A stretch of 41,020 bases of DNA from an uncultured Chromatiaceae bacterium (lineage in GTDB: Bacteria; Pseudomonadota; Gammaproteobacteria; Tenderiales; Tenderiaceae): contig CALZIQ010000017.1 of the NCBI GenBank assembly GCA_945787735.1, positions 1 to 41,020 on the forward strand, read 5' to 3'. The notes below the pieces were generated by a model. The model made no database searches and was not told where the DNA came from. It was given only the letters and a program-made list of their open reading frames with translations. Positions 23,638 to 35,074 of the stretch are shown in pieces (the stretch's first letter is position 1; each line of letters opens with the position of its first letter). The position numbers and the translations under genes are program-made.

Positions 23638-24150
23638 TTAGCTTTTGTTCACACGCTTAGTCAAGCGTGTGCTCTGTTCCCAACGCCGCATCAGCATAAT
23701 CATGGCGCCGCCACGTTCTTCCTGGCAGGTAGGACAGGTTAGGTAGCTCAAATAAAGTTCTTTTGGCATACGTCCGGCGTCAAGCAGTCCGGATTGCATT
23801 TCACGTACGCTGTTTTTGATGCTGACAATGTCGCCCTTATGTAGTTTGCCGCGAAGTTGAAACGGGCTGGGTAGCAGCGTGACATGACGCGAGGGAGAAT
23901 CGGCTGTAGTCAGTGGGCAAAGTATGCGACCACGCATCCAACCGGTCCGGGTCAGGTTAAACCCCGGCCAGCGCGGCTCCAGTTCTAGCTGCGAAATCAG
24001 ATGGCGGACTCGTCCCAGATATACTTCATAACCCATGGGCATATGCAGAAAGGTGGGAATGGAAAGCTCAAGTACCGCCTCGCCACCCAGGTCTACATCC
24101 TGGTTATCCCAGTCAGGAAAATGTTCGGGGCAGCCGCACTCAAGCGTCAT
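23638..24150 (-). CDS. Unknown protein with N- and C-terminal CxC/CxxC pairs
   Basis: A 170-residue soluble protein, no signal peptide. It begins MTLECGCPEHFPDWDNQDVDL (Cys5, Cys7) and has TCPTCQEERGGAMIMLMRRW near the end, so the two cysteine pairs could bind a metal. The middle (KGDIVSIKNSVREM) reads as a beta-rich domain. The start overlaps the stop of the mini-CcoN gene (ATGA), so the two are a translationally coupled pair. No family is recognised. It is directly convergent with the YtkA-like gene. Confidence 0.65.
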   Translation of the reverse strand: MTLECGCPEHFPDWDNQDVDLGGEAVLELSIPTFLHMPMGYEVYLGRVRHLISQLELEPRWPGFNLTRTGWMRGRILCPLTTADSPSRHVTLLPSPFQLRGKLHKGDIVSIKNSVREMQSGLLDAGRMPKELYLSYLTCPTCQEERGGAMIMLMRRWEQSTRLTKRVNKS

Positions 24151-24662
24151 CCGTTGTTACGTTTGGCTTTGATAATCGTCATGGCGCTATTGGCCAGAAA
24201 CAGCCATAGGCCGATGCCCATGATAGTGGCAGACAGGGCACCAATCGGGACATAGATGGCGTGCAGTTCGTTGACAAATTCGGCACCCTCTTCAAGTAGC
24301 AAATAGCCCTCCCAGATGCCAAAGATTAGCAGGCTGCCGTAAAAACAGGTAACGCCTAGAAGGGTCAGCCAGAATGAGGTGTCCTCCAGCTTGCGTGACC
24401 AGATTTCAGTGCCGGTGAAACGGGGCAGCAGGTAATAGGTCACTGCCATGGCCAGCATCATTACACCGCCGATGAGATTGATATGGGCATGGGCTAGCGG
24501 ATCAATCATGTGGCCCGGGCCGCCGTAGGGGCTGCCGATGCTGTCGAGCCAGGCCCGAATCGGTGGCAACATCTGCAAAACGCCATGGACACTGCCGATG
24601 AAAAAGCAGGTGACTGAAGCGGCGAGAAATTTGGTCAGATGTTGATGTTTACGTTCTGGCAT
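24147..24662 (-). CDS. Second four-helix 'mini-CcoN' protein
   Basis: A 171-residue membrane protein. LAHAHINLIGGVMMLAMAVTY followed by YLLPRFTGTEIWSRKL and FWLTLLGVTCFYGSLL lines up with helices IX-XI of the CcoN-like protein (AHAHLALLGF...), as does the protein at 9144. Four helices are present, with the HxH heme-ligand pair and no CuB ligands. The ATG at 24662 is preferred over 24707 because the hydrophobic helix TKFLAASVTCFFIGSVHGV follows a short basic head. It could bind heme b and relay electrons or be an assembly subunit. It is coupled to the CxxC protein downstream. Confidence 0.72.
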   Translation of the reverse strand: MPERKHQHLTKFLAASVTCFFIGSVHGVLQMLPPIRAWLDSIGSPYGGPGHMIDPLAHAHINLIGGVMMLAMAVTYYLLPRFTGTEIWSRKLEDTSFWLTLLGVTCFYGSLLIFGIWEGYLLLEEGAEFVNELHAIYVPIGALSATIMGIGLWLFLANSAMTIIKAKRNNG

Positions 24663-24750
24663 ATGACTAATCCTGCTATTACATTGCGCGTTAAGTAGAC
24701 CGCGCAATACTGCGCTTGGTTCATTAATTTGAGGGAGAGAATTTTACATT

Positions 24751-24779
24751 AAAAAAGCCCGGAAAGTCCGGGCTTTTTT
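24751..24779 (-). terminator. Intrinsic terminator of the small gene at 24807
   Basis: AAAAAAGCCCGGA-AAG-TCCGGGCTTTTTT is a perfect 13-bp stem with T-runs on both strands. Read on the minus strand it ends the 38-codon gene; it can also shield the minus-strand pair below from read-through. Confidence 0.9.
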
Positions 24780-24806
24780 GCTAGCCTTAAAAAAGCTAAG
24801 TATTAC

Positions 24807-24923
24807 TTAGTCAACTTGACGTCTGTCTTCGATGTTTTTCATCGCAACACCGCTGATGTAGGTGGCAAAAACCACACTCAAACCGAAGAAAATTACGATT
24901 GGAACCAGAATACCGATGGACAT
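24807..24923 (-). CDS. 38-residue single-helix membrane protein
   Basis: It encodes MSIGILVPIVIFFGLSVVFA, then TYISGVAMKNIEDRRQVD. GGGAGGG on the minus strand (24930-24936) is a near-perfect ribosome binding site 6 bases before the ATG. It has its own terminator at 24751-24779 and so is a monocistronic unit. The hydrophobic N-terminal helix plus a charged C-terminal tail is the plan of the other tiny proteins in the island. No family is recognised. Confidence 0.65.
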   Translation of the reverse strand: MSIGILVPIVIFFGLSVVFATYISGVAMKNIEDRRQVD

Positions 24924-25021
24924 TGTTTTCCCTCCCAGAAAAAGTTGCTATTAAATTCGCTAAGGCTGTTAAACCTGTCGGTCGAGTCTAGAGTAATTCC
25001 GCCAGCGGCGCAAGACTCAGC

Positions 25022-27009
<1,988 letters not shown>

Positions 27010-27050
27010 CTACCTTCTACTGTCGATTACTAATTACACAAACTATCATT

Positions 27051-28173
<1,123 letters not shown>

Positions 28174-28175
28174 GT

Positions 28176-29495
28176 TTATTCCGCTTCGCCACCTACCATC
28201 ACGGTAACCATCTTGTCCGGCTGCACATGGCGTTTAAAGGCCGCCTTGATTTGTTCGATGCTGACAGCGTCGATCTTGTCGGTATAGGTGTCGAGATAAT
28301 CCAGCGGTAGTTGATAAAAACCGATCATGGCGATGTTTTCGATAATCTTACTGTTGCTATCCAAGTTAAGGGCAAAGCCGCCGGTGATGTTTTTCTTGGC
28401 CGATTCCAGCTCGTCTTTGCTTGGCCCTTTCTCCATAAATTCCACCAAGGTCTGTTTCAGAATTTCTAGCGCTTCCTCGGCTTGGTCATTGCGGGTTTGT
28501 AGGCCGAGCTGGAAGGGGCCGCGCTGACGCATGGGGCTAAAGTAACTATAGGTGCTGTAGGAGAGGCCGCGTTTTTCGCGGATCTCTTCGCTCAGGCGCG
28601 AGACCAGACCACTGCCACCAAGGATGTGGTTGCCGACGAACAGTGCAAAGTAGTCATCATCACCACGCTTGACGGCGGGCTGGCCGACCAGCAAATGGGT
28701 TTGGCTTGAGGGGAACTCTTTTTTCACCAGGCTTGCTTTGGCCAACGAGTTGACCTCGGGGATGGCCTGAGCTGGCTTACCGGGCGGGAGCGGACCGATG
28801 ATTTTTTCTGCCAGGGCTTCGGCCTGTTTTCTGTCTACTGCACCGACGATGGCGATGATGGTATTGCGTCCAACGTAGTAGCGTTTGTGGTGTTCAATCA
28901 GGTGACTACGTTTGATCTGCTTAACAGTCTCTTCTGTACCTGTGGCTTCATTGGCATAGGGATGGTCACCATAAAGTTCGGTAAAAAAAGTCTCTTTGGC
29001 GATGGCGCCGGGTGACTGTTTTTTGCCTTGTAGCGCGATCAGCATACGTTTACGCTCGCGCTCAAGTGATTCTTCAGGAAAGCTCGGCTGGTTGATGACT
29101 TGGGTCATGGTGTCGACCGCCTTGTCGAGTAAGTCGGTCTGGGTCAGACTGCGCAGGCTAACGATGGACATGTCGCGATGTGAGCTGCTGCCGAACTGGG
29201 CACCGACGGCGGCGAAGGCATCGGCAATCTCGTCGGCGTTCATTTTGCCCGTTCCTTCTTCCAATAGGCCATTGGTCATCAGCGCCACGCCGGGAATGTC
29301 ATCACGCGCACCAGCAGCGTCAAAGATGATGCGAATATCCAGCATCGGCAGTTCGGGGGCGGGCACGTAATAGACGCGTGCGCCGTTTTCAGTTTGCCAG
29401 TGTTGAATCTGGGGCCCTGCGTGAGCGAGTCCAAAACTGATGGTCACCAGTGCAGTAACAATCCATTGCATCAATCGGGTGTTTCTTTTAAGCAT
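28176..29495 (-). CDS. M16 family peptidase-like protein, non-catalytic partner
   Basis: A 439-residue exported protein with signal peptide IVTALVTISFGLAHAG. The N-terminal domain has the M16 fold but lacks the zinc site HxxEH (the equivalent is ALMTNGLLEEG). The C-terminal domain keeps the R/Y pair (EEIREKRGLSYSTYSYF). Such proteins form a heterodimer with a catalytic M16 subunit, here the adjacent gene at 29523. It probably works in the periplasm in peptide degradation. The start is chosen because the signal peptide begins there. Confidence 0.9.
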   Translation of the reverse strand: MLKRNTRLMQWIVTALVTISFGLAHAGPQIQHWQTENGARVYYVPAPELPMLDIRIIFDAAGARDDIPGVALMTNGLLEEGTGKMNADEIADAFAAVGAQFGSSSHRDMSIVSLRSLTQTDLLDKAVDTMTQVINQPSFPEESLERERKRMLIALQGKKQSPGAIAKETFFTELYGDHPYANEATGTEETVKQIKRSHLIEHHKRYYVGRNTIIAIVGAVDRKQAEALAEKIIGPLPPGKPAQAIPEVNSLAKASLVKKEFPSSQTHLLVGQPAVKRGDDDYFALFVGNHILGGSGLVSRLSEEIREKRGLSYSTYSYFSPMRQRGPFQLGLQTRNDQAEEALEILKQTLVEFMEKGPSKDELESAKKNITGGFALNLDSNSKIIENIAMIGFYQLPLDYLDTYTDKIDAVSIEQIKAAFKRHVQPDKMVTVMVGGEAE

Positions 29496-29522
29496 GATTC
29501 GATCCTGTCTGTTTTGTACTTG

Positions 29523-30893
29523 TTAGTGACGTATGCCACTGGCGGCACGGCGTGGTTGCTTGTTGTCCAGTGGTTGAGGGTCCAGTACGGCCACGGTGAG
29601 TGTGTCGTCGATCAGGTATTTGCGTGCCACCTCTCGCACTTGTTCGGCGGTGACTTGCTGAATACGTTCGGCGTATTGATCGGTCAGGCGCCAGTCCAGG
29701 CCCATAGTTTCGAACTGACCAATTTTCATGGCCTGATAAAAGACTGAGTCGAGCTGGTAGACATCGGAGGCGATCACCTGGGCCTTGATGCGTGCCAGCT
29801 CATCGGTGCTAACGAGTTCTTCTTTGACCTGTTTGATCTCTGCCCGGATGGCCTGTTCCAGCTCTTCGATGCTGTGGCCCTGGGCCGGATTACCATCAAA
29901 CAAAAACAGGGTGTCGAGGCGCGAGAAGGGGCTGTAGCCTGCGCCGGCACTGGCGGCGATCTGCTGGCCGCGGATCAGATTCTTGGCAAAGCGGGCACTG
30001 TTTCCGCCGTCCAGTACGCTGGAAAGCACGTCCAGGGCGTAGGGTTCCCACTCTTCTTTTGTGCCAGTGACCGAGGGTGTTTTGTACCCCATCAATAGAT
30101 AAGGAAGTTCGGCCGGCGCCTTAACGGTGATACGGCGTTCGCCCTTTTGCTCTGGTTCTTTTTGGGGTTTGGGTGGGGTGATTTGTTTAATGGGTTTGAG
30201 CGGGCCGAAATATTTTTTCGCCAGTGTGAATACTTGCTCTGGGTCGACATCGCCCGCCACCACATACGAGGCATTATTAGGCGCGTACCAGACTTGGTAC
30301 CAGTCGCGGATATCTTGGGCGGTCATGTTTTCTAGGTCATTCATCCAACCGATCACTGGCCAGCGGTAGGGGTTGGTAGTAAAGGCGCTGGCATTAAAGG
30401 CCTCGTAGGTAAGGGATTCCGGATCGTCCTCGGTGCGCATGCGGCGTTCTTCTATTACCACCTGGACTTCCTTGGCGAATTCTTCATCGAGCACTTTCAT
30501 ACCGCGCATGCGATCGGCCTCCATCTTCATGCTGATCTCGAGCCGGTCTTTGTGTAGGCGCTGAAAATAGGCAGTGTAGTCACGGCTGGTAAAGGCGTTT
30601 TCTTTGCCGCCATTCTCGGCAATGATGCGTGAGAATTCACCCGGGCCGAATTTCTCCGTGCCCTTGAACATCATATGTTCCAGTACATGGGAGATGCCAG
30701 TGGTGCCGTTTTGTTCGTAACTGCTGCCGACTTTGTACCAGACCATGGAGGCGACCACGGGGGCGCGATGGTCCTGTTTGACGAAGATCTTCATGCCGTT
30801 GTCGAGCGAGTATTCATGCACCTCGCTGGCATTGACGGGCTGGAGCAGAAATAGACCGCAAAACAGGGCCAGAAACGTCACTCTTATTCTCAT
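29523..30893 (-). CDS. M16 family zinc metallopeptidase, catalytic subunit
   Basis: A 456-residue exported protease. It has signal peptide VTFLALFCGLFLLQPVNAS, the inverted zinc motif HVLEHMMFKGT (HxxEH), and the third ligand Glu in VQVVIEERRMRTEDDP. The second domain is present but its R/Y pair is not obvious, which fits cooperation with the partner 27 bases downstream. The start at 30893 is preceded by AAGGGAA at a good distance. Substrates in the periplasm are probably peptides. It is divergent from ftsY. Confidence 0.92.
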   Translation of the reverse strand: MRIRVTFLALFCGLFLLQPVNASEVHEYSLDNGMKIFVKQDHRAPVVASMVWYKVGSSYEQNGTTGISHVLEHMMFKGTEKFGPGEFSRIIAENGGKENAFTSRDYTAYFQRLHKDRLEISMKMEADRMRGMKVLDEEFAKEVQVVIEERRMRTEDDPESLTYEAFNASAFTTNPYRWPVIGWMNDLENMTAQDIRDWYQVWYAPNNASYVVAGDVDPEQVFTLAKKYFGPLKPIKQITPPKPQKEPEQKGERRITVKAPAELPYLLMGYKTPSVTGTKEEWEPYALDVLSSVLDGGNSARFAKNLIRGQQIAASAGAGYSPFSRLDTLFLFDGNPAQGHSIEELEQAIRAEIKQVKEELVSTDELARIKAQVIASDVYQLDSVFYQAMKIGQFETMGLDWRLTDQYAERIQQVTAEQVREVARKYLIDDTLTVAVLDPQPLDNKQPRRAASGIRH

Positions 30894-31025
30894 TGCAAAT
30901 TCCCTTGATTTTCTCGAGACAGTACATGGGTGTGGTAGCATAGCCTAACTTAACGTGGCCAAAGATTCGACCACGGTTTTGATAAAGAATTCATTTAACA
31001 ACGATCTGTTTGACCAAGGTGTTTT

Positions 31026-32225
31026 ATGTTTGGTTTCCTGAAGAAAAAGAAGGACGATGATGAGGCCGACAAGGTCGAATCAGAGTCAGGCGTAGTCGCC
31101 GAATCTGGTCAAGAAGCTGATGCTGAGACAGTGCCATCAGTTGATGAAGTTGCTGCTGAAACCGTTGCGCCTGCCGAAGAGCCTCAAATAGAGTCTGTCG
31201 GGCCGGATGTTGAACCAGAGGCTGAAGCACGTGTTGAATCAACTGAACTAACAGCACCGCAAGTTGCTCCCACAGAAGTTGCCGAAGAGCCGGACAAGAA
31301 GGGCTTTTTCGGCCGTTTGAAAGAACGCCTCAGCCGCACCAGTTCCAACATCACTGAAGGGGTCGCCAGCCTGGTGGTGGGCAAGAAAGCCATCGATGCC
31401 GGTGTGCTGGATGAACTCGAGACCCAGCTGCTCACCGCCGATGTGGGTGTCGATGCCACCATGGAAATTATTGACGATCTCACTGCGCGCATGAAGCGCA
31501 AACAGCTGGGTGACGTGGACGCCCTGTTCGCCGCCCTGCGCGAAAACATGCTCGAGATTTTGCAACCGGTGAGTCGGCCGCTTGTTATCGAAAACCAATC
31601 CGGTCCATACGTGATTTTGATGGTCGGCATCAACGGTGCCGGCAAGACCACCACCATCGGCAAGCTGGCCAAGCGTTTTCAAAATCAAGGCAAGTCGGTG
31701 ATGTTGGCGGCGGGGGATACCTTCCGTGCGGCGGCGGTGGAGCAGCTGCAAGCCTGGGGCGAACGCAATAATGTGCCTGTGGTGGCGCAACAACGCAGCG
31801 CCGATCCGGCCTCGGTAGCCTTTGATGCGGTGCAAGCGGCCAAGGCACGCAATGTGGATGTGCTGATTGTGGATACTGCCGGACGACTGCATACCCAGTC
31901 CAACCTGATGGAAGAACTGAAGAAGGTCAAACGGGTGATGGCCAAGCTGGATGAACACGCACCCCACGAGGTATTACTGGTGCTGGATGGCGGTATCGGT
32001 CAAAACGCCGTGGCCCAGGCCGAACAGTTTCATAAGGCGGTGGATGTCAGTGGGCTGGCCCTGACCAAGCTCGATGGTACAGCCAAGGGCGGGGTGGTGT
32101 TTGCCATTGCCAAGAAGCTGGGTCTACCGATTCGTCTGATCGGGGTCGGCGAGGGTATCGATGATTTGCGTGATTTCAACGCCGAAGAGTTTGTTGATGC
32201 GCTACTGGTCAAACCGGAAGAATAG
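31026..32225 (+). CDS. ftsY: Signal recognition particle receptor FtsY
   Basis: A 399-residue GTPase that docks ribosome-SRP complexes at the membrane. Residues 1-95 are the acidic, poorly conserved A domain after a basic MFGFLKKKK head. The NG domain begins around FGRLKERLSRT. It has G1 GINGAGKTTTIGKLA, GDTFRAAAVEQLQ, DTAGRLH, TKLDGTAKGG and GVGEGIDDLRDF. The start is standard. It is the first gene of the ftsY-ftsE-ftsX operon, which is the universal gammaproteobacterial order, and is divergent from the M16 genes. Confidence 0.98.
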   Translation: MFGFLKKKKDDDEADKVESESGVVAESGQEADAETVPSVDEVAAETVAPAEEPQIESVGPDVEPEAEARVESTELTAPQVAPTEVAEEPDKKGFFGRLKERLSRTSSNITEGVASLVVGKKAIDAGVLDELETQLLTADVGVDATMEIIDDLTARMKRKQLGDVDALFAALRENMLEILQPVSRPLVIENQSGPYVILMVGINGAGKTTTIGKLAKRFQNQGKSVMLAAGDTFRAAAVEQLQAWGERNNVPVVAQQRSADPASVAFDAVQAAKARNVDVLIVDTAGRLHTQSNLMEELKKVKRVMAKLDEHAPHEVLLVLDGGIGQNAVAQAEQFHKAVDVSGLALTKLDGTAKGGVVFAIAKKLGLPIRLIGVGEGIDDLRDFNAEEFVDALLVKPEE

Positions 32226-32249
32226 TTTCAGCGGTTTGGCCTGTATCGC

Positions 32250-32942
32250 ATGATTCATTTCAGCAATGTCACCAAGCGTTATCCCAACGGCTTTGAGGCC
32301 CTGGATGAAGTTAGTTTTCATATCGACAAGGCCGAGATGGTGTTTCTCACCGGCCACTCTGGTGCCGGCAAAAGTACCCTGTTGAAGATGATTCCTTTGA
32401 TCGAGCGTCCCAGCGCCGGTCAGGTGATTATCGATGAGAAACATCTGGGGCGGGTCAAGCGGCGCCAGATTCCGGCCTTGCGGCGCGACATAGGCATCAT
32501 TTTTCAGGATAGCAAGCTGCTCAATGATCGTAATGTGTTTGATAATGTTGCCCTGCCACTGCTGGTCTCGGGCGAACATCACCCACGTGAAGTTGGGCGC
32601 CGCGTGCGTGCCGCATTGGACAAGGTTGGGCTGTTGAACCGTGAAAACGATTATCCCATTTCCCTCTCTGGCGGTGAGCGCCAGCGGGTCGGTATTGCTC
32701 GGGCGGTGGTCAACCGCCCCAAGGTGCTGATTGCCGATGAGCCGACCGGTAACCTGGATCCGGTGCTGTCGAAGGAAATCATGTCGCTATTTGAACAGTT
32801 CAACCAAGTTGGGGTCACTGTGTTGATTGCTTCTCATGATCTGGAGCTGATCGGGCGCATGAAGAAACGCATGATGGTGTTGAAAAAGGGCCGTCTGCTC
32901 GCGGATGACGGAGGCGGTCTTGGCGTCAAACAAACGGGCTAG
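32250..32942 (+). CDS. ftsE: Cell division ATP-binding protein FtsE
   Basis: A 230-residue ABC ATPase that with FtsX activates septal murein hydrolases. Walker A is GHSGAGKSTLL, the signature LSGGERQRVGIARA, Walker B VLIADEPTGNLDP and the H-loop IASHD. It starts 24 bases after ftsY and overlaps ftsX by 38 bases, a tight coupling that is common for this pair. Confidence 0.98.
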   Translation: MIHFSNVTKRYPNGFEALDEVSFHIDKAEMVFLTGHSGAGKSTLLKMIPLIERPSAGQVIIDEKHLGRVKRRQIPALRRDIGIIFQDSKLLNDRNVFDNVALPLLVSGEHHPREVGRRVRAALDKVGLLNRENDYPISLSGGERQRVGIARAVVNRPKVLIADEPTGNLDPVLSKEIMSLFEQFNQVGVTVLIASHDLELIGRMKKRMMVLKKGRLLADDGGGLGVKQTG

Positions 32943-33951
32943 TCGCTTTTCGCCGCGCCAGGATGTGAAGCAGGAAGTGGCGGCCAGGAAACAGCCGGCG
33001 GCGCAGCGCAGCGGCCGGGTTGGCCTGGGGCAACGGCTGCGCAATTATTTTGGTCTTCATTTTCATGTGTTGACCAACACCCTGAGCCAGCTCGGCCGGG
33101 CCTTGCTGGGTAATCTCATGACCGTAGTGGTGATCGGTATCTCTTTAGCCTTGCCCGCTACTTTGCATGTGTTTCTCAACAAGGTCGAAGGTCTGGGGTT
33201 GGCTTGGCAGGAAACTGCCCAGATCTCCGTGTTTCTGCAGCCCAACATTTCTGTGCAGCGTTCGACCGCATTGATGAATGAGCTCAATAGCTGGCCTGAA
33301 ATAGCCTTGCTTGAATACATCAGCCCCGAGCAGGCGCTGGAGGATTTCAGGCAGAATTCTGGTCTGGGTGATGCGCTGGCTATGCTGGATAACAATCCGC
33401 TACCCGGCGTGGTGGTGGTCACACCGGCCATGGCGCAGCATGATCCTGCCGCCGCCGAGGCCTTATTAGAGCGGCTGCGCAAGCGGCCTGAGGTAGACTT
33501 GGCCCAGCTCGATCTTGAGTGGGTACAGCGCCTGCACAGTCTGATCGCGCTGGCCGAACGGGCCGTGCTGGTGCTGGGTGGCCTGCTGGGACTCGCGGTG
33601 CTGTTTGTTATCGGCAATACCATTCGTCTGGCGATTCAGAACCGCCATGACGAGATTGAGGTGGTCAAGCTCATCGGCGGTAGTGATGCATTTGTGCGGC
33701 GACCATTCTTATATAACGGAATGTGGTTTGGTCTGTTTGGCGGGCTGCTAGCCTGGCTGTTGGTGAATGTGTTGCTGGTGCTGCTCGATGGCCCGGTGCG
33801 TCATCTTGCCGAGCTCTATGACAGTCAGTTTTCTCTCGGTCTGGTTGATATCAAAACCACGCTATTATTGTTGCTGCTGGGGCCTTTCTTGGGGTTGCTG
33901 GGGGCATGGTTGGCCGCAGGACGGCATCTGCGTGTCATAGAGCCATCCTAA
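32905..33951 (+). CDS. ftsX: Cell division protein FtsX
   Basis: A 348-residue inner-membrane protein: cytoplasmic N-terminal tail rich in basic and Gln residues (about 60 residues), helix 1 (LMTVVVIGISLALPATLHVFL), a large periplasmic domain that contacts the murein hydrolase activator, and three C-terminal helices, the first around VLVLGGLLGLAVLFVIGNTI, followed by RHDEIEVVKLIGGSDAFVRRPF. This is the FtsX layout. The 38-base overlap with ftsE fixes the start reasonably well. CIRCE lies 44 bases after the stop. Confidence 0.96.
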   Translation: MTEAVLASNKRASRFSPRQDVKQEVAARKQPAAQRSGRVGLGQRLRNYFGLHFHVLTNTLSQLGRALLGNLMTVVVIGISLALPATLHVFLNKVEGLGLAWQETAQISVFLQPNISVQRSTALMNELNSWPEIALLEYISPEQALEDFRQNSGLGDALAMLDNNPLPGVVVVTPAMAQHDPAAAEALLERLRKRPEVDLAQLDLEWVQRLHSLIALAERAVLVLGGLLGLAVLFVIGNTIRLAIQNRHDEIEVVKLIGGSDAFVRRPFLYNGMWFGLFGGLLAWLLVNVLLVLLDGPVRHLAELYDSQFSLGLVDIKTTLLLLLLGPFLGLLGAWLAAGRHLRVIEPS

Positions 33952-33978
33952 CTTATTGTTTTAACGTTTATTTTTGTC

Positions 33979-34006
33979 GGAACTTATGCGTTTGTTAGCA
34001 CTCATA
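33979..34006 (+). promoter_or_regulatory. Possible sigma-E promoter of rpoH
   Basis: GGAACTT (33979-33985) matches the sigma-E -35 perfectly; TCATA at 34002-34006, after 16 bases, is a weaker match to the -10. The E. coli rpoH gene has a sigma-E promoter of the same design. The predicted -10 lies inside the CIRCE left arm region. Confidence 0.4.
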
Positions 34007-34021
34007 GGATATGAGTGCTAG
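33995..34021. promoter_or_regulatory. CIRCE operator (HrcA binding site)
   Basis: TTAGCACTC, nine bases ATAGGATAT, then GAGTGCTAG. It matches the CIRCE consensus TTAGCACTC-N9-GAGTGCTAA at all but the last base. It lies 113 bases before the rpoH start. HrcA binding here would repress rpoH transcription. Confidence 0.88.
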
Positions 34022-34133
34022 AATAATTTCCGCAAAATCCAAGCGAGTAAGGCTGAATTAACTGAGATGGGTTATACCTCATCTCAAGACGTGTGCCTGA
34101 AACGCTGGAAAACAAAAGGGGTAAAACACAGAT

Positions 34134-34988
34134 ATGAGTAAAAGCATGGATTTGGCTCTGGCCCTTCCTACGCATAGCATTGAAGCCTATCAGGCTGCCG
34201 CTGCACGTATTCCGGTGCTCAGCGCCGAGGAAGAACGAGAACTTGCCATTCGTTTACACCGCGATAACGATCTTGAGGCAGCTCGCCGCTTGGTGGTGTC
34301 GAATCTGCGTTTTGTCGCCTACATCGCTCGCAGCTATCGTGGTTATGGTCTGCCCGAGGCCGACCTAATCCAGGAAGGCAGTATTGGCCTGATGAAGGCG
34401 GTTAAACGCTTCGATCCTGAACTGAACGTGCGTCTGGTTTCATTTGCCGTGCACTGGATCAAGGCCGAGATCCACGAATATGTGCTGCGCAACTGGCGCA
34501 TCGTAAAAGTTGCCACCACCAAGGCGCAGCGCAAACTGTTTTTCAACCTGCGCAAGGCGCGTGCCCGTCTAGGCTGGATGAGCCAGGACGAAATCTCCAC
34601 AGTCGCCAATAACCTGGGAGTGACGGAAGAGAATGTGCGTGAGATGGAAGCCCGTCTGAATGCCCATGACGCTTCGTTCGATCCATACACAGGCAGCGAT
34701 AGTGATGATGACGTTGCCACCGCACCGGTTGCCTATTTGTCTGATCATCGTCCTGACCCAGCGAAAGAGCTGGAAGAGGCGCAGTGGCAGGCCTTGAACG
34801 AACAGCGTCTGCGTGATGCACTGGCATTACTGGATGAGCGCAGTATGGATATCCTGAATAGCCGCTGGCTGGCAGAGCAGAAAGCAACCCTGCATGAGTT
34901 GGCGGATAAATACGGAGTTTCTGCTGAACGCATTCGTCAGTTGGAAAGCAACGCCATCAAGAAACTGAAAAAAGCGATGGCAAGTTAA
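34134..34988 (+). CDS. rpoH: RNA polymerase heat-shock sigma factor (sigma-32)
   Basis: A 284-residue sigma-70-family factor of group RpoH. Region 2 runs from [22 protein letters not shown] through [20 protein letters not shown] to [21 protein letters not shown]. The RpoH box [15 protein letters not shown] separates it from related sigmas, and region 4 is [21 protein letters not shown] with helix-turn-helix. Length is standard. It is followed by a strong terminator and preceded by CIRCE. The 5' leader of about 110 bases could fold, as in the known rpoH thermosensor, but I cannot show it here. Confidence 0.98.
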   Translation: MSKSMDLALALPTHSIEAYQAAAARIPVLSAEEERELAIRLHRDNDLEAARRLVVSNLRFVAYIARSYRGYGLPEADLIQEGSIGLMKAVKRFDPELNVRLVSFAVHWIKAEIHEYVLRNWRIVKVATTKAQRKLFFNLRKARARLGWMSQDEISTVANNLGVTEENVREMEARLNAHDASFDPYTGSDSDDDVATAPVAYLSDHRPDPAKELEEAQWQALNEQRLRDALALLDERSMDILNSRWLAEQKATLHELADKYGVSAERIRQLESNAIKKLKKAMAS

Positions 34989-35006
34989 ACCAAATAATCA
35001 CAGCAT

Positions 35007-35041
35007 CACAAAAAACCGGGCTCTATGCCCGGTTTTTTGTG
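35007..35041 (+). terminator. rpoH terminator
   Basis: A perfect 15-bp stem CACAAAAAACCGGGC (35007-35021), loop TCTAT, and its complement ending TTTTTTGTG. It is 18 bases after the rpoH stop. Confidence 0.93.
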
Positions 35042-35074
35042 AGTGAACACAATCAACAATTACGGAGTTAAACC

